From positions 1-12,145 of the forward strand of contig JAUWNP010000129.1 of assembly GCA_030612585.1 (NCBI GenBank): a stretch of DNA of 12,145 nucleotides, in the 5' to 3' direction. This DNA comes from Anaerolineae bacterium (GTDB lineage Bacteria > Chloroflexota > Anaerolineae > B4-G1). The notes beneath the pieces are model-generated. The model was given only the letters and a program-made list of their open reading frames with translations, made no database searches and was not told where the DNA came from. Position numbers and translations under genes: made by a program. Shown here in pieces: positions 5,857 through 12,145 of the stretch; position 1 is the first letter of the stretch; every line of letters begins with the position of its first letter.

Positions 5857-5997
5857 AGCAAGGCGGCATAGACAGAGGCAAACAGGCCACCAACATCCAG
5901 GAGAGACACCAATTGTAACCACAAACGGGTGGAACCAGTCGCACCCTCGTAGGACAGAATGGGACAGCGGGGAAGCAAGTATGGGGCGAATATCCTA

Positions 5998-6026
5998 TAG
6001 ACATATCTTTCAAGGATAAGTATACT
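5998..6026 (+). promoter_or_regulatory. Candidate rightward promoter in the long leader region
   Basis: TAGACA (5998-6003), one base from TTGACA, is followed after 17 nt by TATACT (6021-6026), one base from TATAAT. The predicted start is near 6033, which would give a leader of about 600 nt to the first polysaccharide gene. Confidence 0.5.
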
Positions 6027-6309
6027 ATTCTTGAGCGTCAGATGCCGGCCCCCAGGCTTCAACCATCTGTTCGTCCTTACTGGTTGGTTACGAGCATCTG
6101 TAAGTCAGCGATATCGTTTTCTAGCGAAACTCTATGAGATCCATCACCATATATTGACCTTTATCTGCCATACTATGCGTGTACGATATGTTATGTTTTG
6201 GTGTCACCTGTCTGAGAACAGTTTCTTGCGCAGGAAGGGGAGGAATGGAACGTGGAGCCGCTATCCCTCTAAAAGTAAGAGATGGCGACTTTGTGATCAC
6301 CAGCCTATT

Positions 6310-6352
6310 CAGGATGCCTACGGCGTCCTGCCTTCCGCAAGTGGCCGGCAGG
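6310..6352 (+). promoter_or_regulatory. Two mutually exclusive hairpins in the leader region
   Basis: Hairpin A pairs CAGGATGCC (6310-6318) with GGCGTCCTG (6322-6330), 9 bp with one G-U and a 3-nt loop. Hairpin B pairs CCTGCC (6327-6332) with GGCAGG (6347-6352). They share 6327-6330, so both cannot form at once. Such alternatives are typical of switching leaders, but no ligand-binding core is recognised. Confidence 0.4.
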
Positions 6353-6405
6353 GACAGCGACTTGATAGAAAGCACGCCACATCGGAGCTAGGTTCGTAAG
6401 GTAAC

Positions 6406-6435
6406 CAGCCCCGCGTGGCGGCACCATCGGGGCTG
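6406..6435 (+). other. Strong hairpin in the leader region
   Basis: CAGCCCCG (6406-6413) pairs perfectly with CGGGGCTG (6428-6435). GTGG (6415-6418) can pair with CCAT (6424-6427), giving 12 bp with one bulged C and a 5-nt loop. No T-run follows. The same GTGGCG (6415-6420) could instead pair with CGCCAC (6375-6380), so an alternative fold exists. Confidence 0.5.
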
Positions 6436-6473
6436 ATAGCACTGGGGGCGGAACACCCTGTGCAGTCCAAGCA

Positions 6474-6482
6474 TGCTACAAT
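6474..6482 (+). promoter_or_regulatory. Candidate extended -10 promoter
   Basis: TGCTACAAT (6474-6482) matches an extended -10 element and shares the string ATGCTACAAT with the tRNA-Lys promoter. No -35 is evident. A start near 6489 would give a leader of about 150 nt that contains the terminator at 6568-6606. Confidence 0.4.
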
Positions 6483-6567
6483 TGGCAAGCACTGTCACCT
6501 TTACCAGAGGGCGCTGGCATAGACTGACAGACAATCAACAGCATCGCGTTCTGGATCGTGGACAATC

Positions 6568-6606
6568 GGGCTCACGGGGACCCCCTTTGTGAGCCCTGTT
6601 TATTTT
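6568..6606 (+). terminator. Intrinsic terminator or attenuator before the polysaccharide genes
   Basis: GGGCTCAC (6568-6575) pairs perfectly with GTGAGCCC (6589-6596), with extra G/C pairing inside the 13-nt loop, followed by TGTTTATTTT (6597-6606). It points rightward, and its T-run ends 35 nt before the first polysaccharide ORF. Either it ends an upstream transcript (the operon then starting from the promoter-like element at 6612) or it is an attenuator in the operon leader. Confidence 0.65.
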
Positions 6607-6611
6607 CGGCT

Positions 6612-6620
6612 TGGTATAAC
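6612..6620 (+). promoter_or_regulatory. Candidate extended -10 promoter for the polysaccharide operon
   Basis: TGGTATAAC (6612-6620) is one base from an extended -10 consensus. It lies after the terminator and 21 nt before the ATG at 6642. A start near 6627 would put a short leader with the GGGG of the Shine-Dalgarno region close to its 5' end. The -35 is poor, so this competes with the attenuated-leader model. Confidence 0.35.
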
Positions 6621-6641
6621 TCAAAGAAAGGGGTTAGAAAA

Positions 6642-8012
6642 ATGACGTTGCGGCGCTATCTCTATACAAATGTACTTCTTTGCATACTCTTTCTAGTCAC
6701 GGGCTGTGGTCGCACTGACGCAACTCCTGTAGCCACCACTTCTGCTTCAACTCCTGGAACAACCGGCCTCACTTACATTGTCCAGCGGGGCAGGGTGGCC
6801 AAGGCCCTGGAGTTCACCGGACGGATCTCACCGGTCAACGAAGTGCCGCTCTATTTCAAGACCGCCGGCTTCGTCAGACAAGTCCTCGTCGAGCCGGGCG
6901 ACCAGGTCAAAGTGGGCGACCTGCTGGCCGAGTTGGATGCCGGGGTGGAGGTTGAAAGCCCACAGAATCAGATCGCCCTGACGGAGTTAAATCTGGCAGT
7001 TGCCCAGGCCAGCCTGGCCCAGGCTGAGCAAGCCCAAGCGTACGCCATTTCCCAGGCCGAGATGGCGCTGGCACTGGCCCAGGAGCAACTGGCCGTCACC
7101 AGGGCGCTCCGGGCCACCTCCACCGCTGGCAGCGTCAACGCGCGTGTTGGCCTGGAGCAGGCAGAAGATCAACTGGCGCGGGCGGAGATCGAGTATCAGA
7201 AAGCATTGGATCGCCCCTGGGAGCCACAGGATGTGCAGGACACTTATGCCTTCGTTCTCCAGCAAGCCCAGTGGAACCTGGAAACCGCCCAGGCCCAGCA
7301 CGACCAGGCCACTGCCAACCAGTGGGCCTACCAGCACGAACTCAGGAGCGCGGAAATCGCCGTGAACCAGGCCGAGGCGGAGTTGGAGCAACTGAATAAC
7401 AGCGCGGAACAAGTGTTGCTCATCCAGGTGCAGCAAGCACAGCAAACGCTGGACTGGCTGAAAGAGAGTTCGCAAATCGTCGCCCCGGTGGACGGCGAGA
7501 TCATCTCCCTCTCCCTCTACCCCGGCCGGCCCGTCGAACCGTTCAACATAGTCATCGTCGTCGCCGACCCATCGGCTCTGGAGGTGAGTGCCGGCCTCTC
7601 CGATGATCAGTTGAAAGACCTAGGCGAGGGGCAAAAGGCCACCGTCATCCTGAGCGGTGTCCCGGATCGCACCTGGACCGGCACTATCCGTCGCCTGCCC
7701 TATCCTTATGGCACCGGTAGCAGCACCGAGAGCCCGATCGGCGTCGGCAATTCTGTCCGTATCAGCCTGGAAGGGGACGGCGGCGAACCAAACCTGGGCG
7801 ACCCGGTCAGCGTGACCATCGCCCTGGAGGAGAAGGACGACGCGCTCTGGCTCCCGCCAGATGCGATTCGCACCTTCCAGAACCAGTACTTCGTCATCGT
7901 GGAGGATAGCACTGGCCAGCGCCGCATAGATGTTGAACTGGGCATCGAGGGACAGGATCAGGTGGAGATCTTGCAGGGGCTCGAAGAAGGCCAGGTGGTC
8001 GTTGCTCCATAG
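6642..8012 (+). CDS. HlyD/RND-type membrane-fusion (adaptor) lipoprotein
   Basis: This is a 456-residue secreted adaptor. The N-terminus is a lipoprotein signal (hydrophobic residues 8-20, lipobox VTGC with Cys22), so it should be lipid-anchored outside the membrane. A biotinyl-lipoyl half-motif lies near 58-100 (KTAGFVRQVLVEPGDQVKVG). A long Ala/Gln/Glu-rich coiled coil covers about 108-275, the second lipoyl half follows at about 278-300 (IVAPVDGEIISLSLYPG), and then beta-barrel and membrane-proximal-like regions run to the end. Such proteins join an inner-membrane transporter to an export conduit or stabilise ABC transporters. No transporter partner is in the window. I chose the ATG at 6642 because it directly precedes the signal peptide and has AAAGGGG upstream; a longer frame from 6558 would translate the terminator hairpin. 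It is the first gene of the polysaccharide cluster, 32 nt before the next. Confidence 0.85.
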   Translation: MTLRRYLYTNVLLCILFLVTGCGRTDATPVATTSASTPGTTGLTYIVQRGRVAKALEFTGRISPVNEVPLYFKTAGFVRQVLVEPGDQVKVGDLLAELDAGVEVESPQNQIALTELNLAVAQASLAQAEQAQAYAISQAEMALALAQEQLAVTRALRATSTAGSVNARVGLEQAEDQLARAEIEYQKALDRPWEPQDVQDTYAFVLQQAQWNLETAQAQHDQATANQWAYQHELRSAEIAVNQAEAELEQLNNSAEQVLLIQVQQAQQTLDWLKESSQIVAPVDGEIISLSLYPGRPVEPFNIVIVVADPSALEVSAGLSDDQLKDLGEGQKATVILSGVPDRTWTGTIRRLPYPYGTGSSTESPIGVGNSVRISLEGDGGEPNLGDPVSVTIALEEKDDALWLPPDAIRTFQNQYFVIVEDSTGQRRIDVELGIEGQDQVEILQGLEEGQVVVAP

Positions 8013-8044
8013 AGTTACAACACTAGTTTCGTAAAGGGGACTGC

Positions 8045-9676
8045 ATGGAACTCCAAACAATTCTCCGCATCATCTGGAAGCGATTTTGGCTCATCGTGCT
8101 TGGCACGTTGCTGATCTCTATTGTCGTCTTTGTGGCCAGCAAAAACATGCAACCCGTCTACCAGGCCAAAGTGACCATGATGGTCAATCAATCAACAAAC
8201 TCGCCCTTTCCGGATTATACGTTTGTCTTGACAGGGGAAGATCTGGCCCTGACCTACAGTGAGTTGCTCAAGACCAGACCAATCCTGGAAATCGTGATCG
8301 CTAACCTCAATTTGGATCTTTCCCCCGGCGATTTAACAGAGGACATGCTTAGCACGAACCTGATCCCCCAGACACAGTTGTTGGAGTTGATTATAGAAGA
8401 TACGGATGCGCTACGAGCCAGCAACATTGCCAACGAAATCGCTTTCACATTCATCTCCTTGCATAACACAGAGAAGCAACTCCAAAACATCGTAACCCTC
8501 GAACAGGATGTGACGGCACAAATGGCACACTTGAAGGGACTCGTCGAGTATAACCAATCAGTTGTAGACCAAACGCGCATCTCGTCTGGCCTATTGACAG
8601 AAGAGGCGAACCTTCTGCAGACCACTCTGTCCAACCAGCAACTCGCTTACGCTGGCCTCCTGGGCACTTATCTGAGCATTCGCCTCACTCAAGCACAGTT
8701 GCTCGACGCCACTGTGATTGAGCCGGCGATCCCTCCTACAGAACCTATCCGGCCAAACGTTTTCATTTATACTTTCCTGGGAGCCTTTGTTGGCCTCGTA
8801 TTCAGTGCGGGACTGGCTTTTCTGATGGAATATCTGCACCGTTCCTTTGAGACGAGCGAGGACGTCAGTCAGGTATTACCTCTGCCTACGCTGGGCACTA
8901 TCCCTCGGCTACAAGGTGCTGAGCGAAGCAGTAAATTGATCACATCAACCACTCTCTTTTCTCTCGTTTCTGAATCCTACCGCACTCTACGGACCAATAT
9001 CCGCTTTGCCAGCGTTGACGAACCAGTGACAACCCTGCTCATCGCGAGTGCAGAACCAGGAGCGGGTAAGACTACTGTAGCAGCCAACCTGGGTGTGGTA
9101 TGCGCCCAGGCCGGGCTCCAGGTCGTGCTGATGGACACGGATCTGCGTCGTCCCAGTCTCCACCAACTGTTTGATCTGGGCAACCGCACCGGCCTAACCG
9201 ATCTTTTGGTTGGCGATGTCCAAGATATCAGAGAATGTAGGCTGAGGACAGAAATTGACAATCTGCACCTGATCACCGCTGGTCCTATCCCTCCCAACCC
9301 ATCAGAACTGCTGGGCTCAAAGATGATGGAGGCCGTGTTGGCCAAAGTCAAGAGGAGCGCGGATTTGGTTATCCTTGACACACCACCCACGCTGGCAGTA
9401 ACCGACGCGGCGGTTCTGGCCTCCAAGGTGGACGGCGTGATTTTGTTGATCGAAGCCAGGCGAACATCCCACCAGGCGGCCCGCCGAGCCTGGGAGACGC
9501 TGCAGGGTGTAGGCTCAACGATCCTGGGAACTGTGCTGACCAAGGCCAAACTTGAGCGCAAAGCATACCATTACTACGCTGAAGAAACGCGACCAACTCA
9601 ACACCCGATATGGAAACTTTGGCGACGCCCGATGTGGAATCTCTGGCCACGCCATAAACCTACACTGCGAAGGTAG
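8045..9676 (+). CDS. Wzz chain-length regulator fused to a BY-type tyrosine autokinase
   Basis: This 543-residue protein would control polymerisation and export of a cell-surface polysaccharide. It has a Wzz-type N-terminus with a membrane helix at about 14-31, an extracytoplasmic part to about 235, and a second helix at about 239-262 after a Pro-rich PAIPPTEP (227-234). The cytoplasmic kinase follows: ESYRTLRTNIRF (310-321), Walker A AEPGAGKTT (336-344), Walker A' VLMDTDLRRP (361-370) and Walker B LVILDTPP (441-448). The C-terminal tyrosine cluster, the usual autophosphorylation site, is small here (Tyr508, Tyr510, Tyr511). A tandemly duplicated Trp-rich tail comes after it. The kinase and membrane domain are in one chain, as in Wzc, although without the very long Wzc periplasmic region. 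The ATG has AAAGGGG five bases upstream. It lies 32 nt after the adaptor gene. Confidence 0.92.
   Translation: MELQTILRIIWKRFWLIVLGTLLISIVVFVASKNMQPVYQAKVTMMVNQSTNSPFPDYTFVLTGEDLALTYSELLKTRPILEIVIANLNLDLSPGDLTEDMLSTNLIPQTQLLELIIEDTDALRASNIANEIAFTFISLHNTEKQLQNIVTLEQDVTAQMAHLKGLVEYNQSVVDQTRISSGLLTEEANLLQTTLSNQQLAYAGLLGTYLSIRLTQAQLLDATVIEPAIPPTEPIRPNVFIYTFLGAFVGLVFSAGLAFLMEYLHRSFETSEDVSQVLPLPTLGTIPRLQGAERSSKLITSTTLFSLVSESYRTLRTNIRFASVDEPVTTLLIASAEPGAGKTTVAANLGVVCAQAGLQVVLMDTDLRRPSLHQLFDLGNRTGLTDLLVGDVQDIRECRLRTEIDNLHLITAGPIPPNPSELLGSKMMEAVLAKVKRSADLVILDTPPTLAVTDAAVLASKVDGVILLIEARRTSHQAARRAWETLQGVGSTILGTVLTKAKLERKAYHYYAEETRPTQHPIWKLWRRPMWNLWPRHKPTLRR
9604..9651 (+). repeat. 24-nt tandem duplication encoding the kinase tail
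   Basis: The units 9604-9627 and 9628-9651 match at 20 of 24 positions. In frame they encode PIWKLWRR followed by PMWNLWPR, giving four tryptophans and several arginines near the C-terminus of the Wzz-kinase. The substitutions are partly non-silent but keep the W-x-L-W pattern. Confidence 0.8.
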
Positions 9677-9708
9677 TCCTTATCTCCATTCCAGAGTTGT
9701 GACCAAAA

Positions 9709-10767
9709 ATGTCAATCGTAAACAGAGAGTCACCAAAGTACCAGAGTGCGTCGTCGAATGAGAGGCCCCGGCCGCCGTGGATCGCTCCAGGTGACATGGG
9801 ATATATGGCCGCTCTTGTCCTGGCGACAGGATTGAGCGTTCTTCCATCCGCCGCGCACTCCGGCATCATCCACCAGTTGAGTCGCATGGCAGGCACAATC
9901 TGGCACAGGACGAATCGGGGGACTGTACGTCGCGTGCGACATCACTTACAGTACCTGTTCCATTACAAAGAGGCTGACACAACGCTGGAATCGCTGGTAC
10001 GCAGCCAACTCATCCTGGCCAGTTGGAACGCCTTCATCATCAATTTGCTGCCCTCGTTGCACGATGAACATCTGGACCGCCTGTTGCAGGTTGAGGGCCT
10101 GCACCACCTGGACGAACTCCGAAAACAGGGCCAGGCAATATTGTTGCTGGGCGCTCACTATGGCGCTTATGGCTTCGCGGCCGCGGCTATGTTATCCGCG
10201 CAAGGCTATCCAATCTGGTTGGTAGGGTATGGCGATAGCCACTCACCGCCACCACGAACCAGCCACCTATACAACAAACTCTACTGGCCCAGGGTCCAGC
10301 GCCTGAATCAGCGGGTCAGAATGACCACCGTTGACCCTGGCAAAGAGTCGCAACCTGGACTAGTCAAGATTCTGGAAGGAAAACCCGACATTTTCTACTT
10401 GTTAGCGGACCAGTACTTTGTCCTCCGCCCTGGTCAAGGCATTCCTTCACACCTGGTGCCGCTACACCTTTTGGGTCATACGGTCTATCTGGACATCAGT
10501 GGCGTGCAATTGGCCAAACAAATGGGCGCCCAACCGCTCACGGCCCTCCCTGTAAAGGACGACCATCGCCAGCGCGTTTTGATTGAACCCATGGAGTGGG
10601 CTAGCGACGGAACGGCAACGGCAGATATTGCTCAGGATCTGCAGATCTATCTGACTCGTCTCGAGCAGCGTTTACTGGAATACCCGGCCCTGTGGCGCGA
10701 TTTGCGACGCTCCGATCTGCTTCCCCGCATGGGGGTATTCGAGAGTAAGGGATCGGCTGATGAGTGA
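9709..10767 (+). CDS. LpxL/HtrB-like acyltransferase homologue
   Basis: This 352-residue protein resembles the lysophospholipid/lipid A acyltransferase (LpxL/HtrB, PatA-like) family. An N-terminal hydrophobic stretch (about 30-48) is followed by the region corresponding to the HX4(D/E) motif, LLLGAHYGAYG, with His150. The fifth residue after it is Gly155 instead of Asp or Glu. Downstream signatures are kept in outline: LLADQYF (231-237) and a C-terminal LLEYPALWRDLRR (322-334), matching the usual YPEQW-like end. The family transfers acyl chains to glycolipids at the inner face of the membrane. In this locus it might acylate a polysaccharide lipid anchor, or be non-catalytic. The start is uncertain: the ATG at 9709 lacks a good Shine-Dalgarno. 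The ATG at 9796 would keep the core, but its AGGTGA sits too close. The gene follows the kinase by 32 nt and overlaps the flippase gene by 8 nt. Confidence 0.75.
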   Translation: MSIVNRESPKYQSASSNERPRPPWIAPGDMGYMAALVLATGLSVLPSAAHSGIIHQLSRMAGTIWHRTNRGTVRRVRHHLQYLFHYKEADTTLESLVRSQLILASWNAFIINLLPSLHDEHLDRLLQVEGLHHLDELRKQGQAILLLGAHYGAYGFAAAAMLSAQGYPIWLVGYGDSHSPPPRTSHLYNKLYWPRVQRLNQRVRMTTVDPGKESQPGLVKILEGKPDIFYLLADQYFVLRPGQGIPSHLVPLHLLGHTVYLDISGVQLAKQMGAQPLTALPVKDDHRQRVLIEPMEWASDGTATADIAQDLQIYLTRLEQRLLEYPALWRDLRRSDLLPRMGVFESKGSADE

Positions 10768-12145
10768 ACAAACCCATCGAACAGTCGCCCGCGTCGCAAA
10801 GAACGCGGTAGCGCAAATCATCGCTTTGGCCTCTACGACGGTCTCAAAGCTGTTGATCACTATCATCATCGGTCGCCTGTTTGGGGCCGAACGGGTGGGT
10901 GAGTTTGCCTTTGTAATGACGTTCAGCCTGATATTCACCTTCCTCTCTACAGTGGGGATGCCTTGGGCTATGATCCGCGAAGTAGCCACCCATCGCGACC
11001 AAGCACATCGTTATGCTGAAAATGGGTTAACCATTGTGACCGCTACTGGACTGATTACCGTCCCTCTGATGATCGCCACAGCAGCGCTACTGGGACGTCC
11101 CGCCACGACGTGTATGGCCGTCGGACTTGCCGGTCTGGCGTTGGTTTTTGACGGGTTGGCGCAAATCGTTTGCTCGGTCTTTAACGGCTTTGAACGGATG
11201 GAGATGGCGTCGGTTGTGATGATTGTCCAGGAAGTCACCTTCCTGATTGTAGGAGCAGTAGTCCTTTTCCTCCACTTGCCTTTTCTGTGGCTGTTTGTGG
11301 TCTACGTGCCATCGCGCCTGGCGGGTTTTTTGGTGTCACTGCCGCTTTATCACAAACTATTGGGCCGTCCGCTGCGTCCCGGTTGGGATAGGCCTTTCGC
11401 CCGCGACATGCTGCGCATCACAGCACCTTATGCAGCCAATATGGCATTGGGCCCCATTTATCTGCGCATTGACGTGGTGATGTTGACCTTTTTTCAAGGC
11501 AACGTTGCTGTAGGACTCTACGAGGCCGCAACCAGTATCTTCTATCGCTTCAACGTCTTTGCGCGCACCATCAACAACGCCTTGATGCCGCTGATGGCGC
11601 GGGAGTTCGAGTCACAGACGGAACGCATCAGCACCTATATCAACGCAGCCACAAAGTACCAGGTCGTGATGGGGATGCCACTGTCTGTCGTATGCGGGAT
11701 GCTGGCCGGTCCGTTGATGAACCTGCTGTACGGTGAAGGATTTGAGCCATCGTCCACCGTCTTTCGACTGCTGGCCACGATCATCACCCTGCGTTTCATA
11801 GACAACACGCTGGCCACTGCCCTGACGGCCAGCAACCTGCAGTCTGGACGTTCTATAGCCGTGGCATTGGCAGCCGTGTTCAATTTCACCATCAATCTGT
11901 TCGTCCTTCCGGCCTATAGTTTCGTGGGCGCGGCAATCACCACCATTCTTACCGAGGCCTGCTTTTTCGGTCTGCTGTACCTGTACCTTGCGCGGCGAGT
12001 GTCACATCCCCTTGATTTCCAACTCTTGCTGAAGCCAGCCTTCGCCGGGAGCGTCATGGCACTGACATTGTGGCTCTTGCGAGCCCTGCCGTTGCTTCCA
12101 GTGCTTCTATTGGGAAGCGCGGCGTACCTGATCACGCTATTTGCT
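10760..12145 (+). CDS. Wzx-type polysaccharide/oligosaccharide flippase (3' end outside the window)
   Basis: The ATG at 10760 overlaps the end of the acyltransferase gene by 8 nt and has AAGGGA (10747-10752) seven bases upstream, which suggests translational coupling. The frame is open for 462 codons to the window edge, without a stop. It encodes a polytopic membrane protein with many hydrophobic helices and the N-terminal pattern of the MATE/polysaccharide-transport superfamily: VAKNAVAQIIALAST, then a helix, IIIGRLFGAERVGEFAF (residues 32-48), and later ITAPYAANMALGPIYLRIDVVML-type sequence around 218-240. Such proteins flip undecaprenyl-linked oligosaccharide units across the membrane. Families of this size usually have 12-14 helices and 420-500 residues, so little is likely missing. 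Glycosyltransferase or polymerase genes would be expected next. Confidence 0.88.
   Translation, partial: MSEQTHRTVARVAKNAVAQIIALASTTVSKLLITIIIGRLFGAERVGEFAFVMTFSLIFTFLSTVGMPWAMIREVATHRDQAHRYAENGLTIVTATGLITVPLMIATAALLGRPATTCMAVGLAGLALVFDGLAQIVCSVFNGFERMEMASVVMIVQEVTFLIVGAVVLFLHLPFLWLFVVYVPSRLAGFLVSLPLYHKLLGRPLRPGWDRPFARDMLRITAPYAANMALGPIYLRIDVVMLTFFQGNVAVGLYEAATSIFYRFNVFARTINNALMPLMAREFESQTERISTYINAATKYQVVMGMPLSVVCGMLAGPLMNLLYGEGFEPSSTVFRLLATIITLRFIDNTLATALTASNLQSGRSIAVALAAVFNFTINLFVLPAYSFVGAAITTILTEACFFGLLYLYLARRVSHPLDFQLLLKPAFAGSVMALTLWLLRALPLLPVLLLGSAAYLITLFA

Larger units (their letters stand above)
5566..6641. other. About 1.1 kb without a convincing protein gene; structured leader/intergenic region
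   Basis: Open frames here on both strands have no plausible ribosome binding site and read as low-quality sequence rather than protein. The region does hold a TTAGGTA tandem repeat, at least two -35/-10 promoter matches and two extended -10 matches, several hairpins, a pair of mutually exclusive stems (6310-6352) and a clear intrinsic terminator (6568-6606), all on the strand leading into the polysaccharide genes. It may contain one or more small RNAs or a long regulatory leader. Confidence 0.6.

Noticed and set aside
5682..5870. Cobalamin, c-di-GMP or T-box riboswitch
   Set aside because: None of the conserved cores (B12 box, GEMM motif, T-box sequence) could be found; the stems alone do not justify a named family.
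5694..6062. 122-codon leftward frame with a hydrophobic look
   Set aside because: No ribosome binding site or promoter that fits, and it runs across the stem-rich segments; shares no recognisable motif.
6154..6176. Promoter with TTGACC and TACTAT
   Set aside because: The spacing between boxes is only 11 nt, far too short for a sigma-70 promoter.
6031..6399. 122-codon rightward frame and overlapping leftward frame in the leader region
   Set aside because: No Shine-Dalgarno, unlikely composition (many Arg, His, Cys, Trp), and it overlaps the hairpins; read as non-coding.
6406..6435. JUMPstart/ops element of polysaccharide operons
   Set aside because: The GGCGGTAGCGT-type core is absent; only a GC-rich hairpin is present.

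Overview
The window is about 12.1 kb of moderately GC-rich bacterial DNA. It suggests a Chloroflexota (Anaerolineae-like) genome. The clues are a zinc-ribbon plus cold-shock-domain fusion directly behind gyrA, GC-rich palindromic repeat material inside a gene, and an LpxL-like acyltransferase in an exopolysaccharide locus. This taxonomic guess rests on protein character and gene order, not on a search, and is moderate at best.

Left part (1-4562): the 5' end of an unidentified leftward gene, a leftward MFS permease, then a divergent promoter region from which gyrA (DNA gyrase A subunit) and a tightly coupled zinc-ribbon/cold-shock protein are transcribed rightward. Middle (4563-5565): two RNA genes, a rightward tRNA-Lys(CTT) and a leftward tmRNA (ssrA), each with a recognisable promoter and a terminator-like hairpin, and a possible 48-codon ORF between them. 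From 5566 to 6641 there is about 1.1 kb without a convincing protein gene but rich in hairpins, promoter-like boxes and one good intrinsic terminator.

Right part (6642-12145): the first four genes of an apparent rightward cell-surface polysaccharide operon: a HlyD-type membrane-fusion lipoprotein, a fused Wzz chain-length regulator/BY-type tyrosine autokinase, an LpxL/HtrB-like acyltransferase, and a Wzx-type flippase cut by the window edge. Together they fit a Wzy-type pathway: the flippase exports lipid-linked repeat units and the Wzz-kinase sets chain length. The roles of the adaptor and acyltransferase in the locus are inferred.

I do not see an unmistakable new system such as a defence island, CRISPR array or unknown enzyme cluster. 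The best candidates for something undescribed are the structured leader region before the polysaccharide genes, the acyltransferase that lacks the acidic residue of the HX4(D/E) motif, the palindromic repeat read through in frame inside gyrA, and the tmRNA tag ending in MVA rather than LAA.
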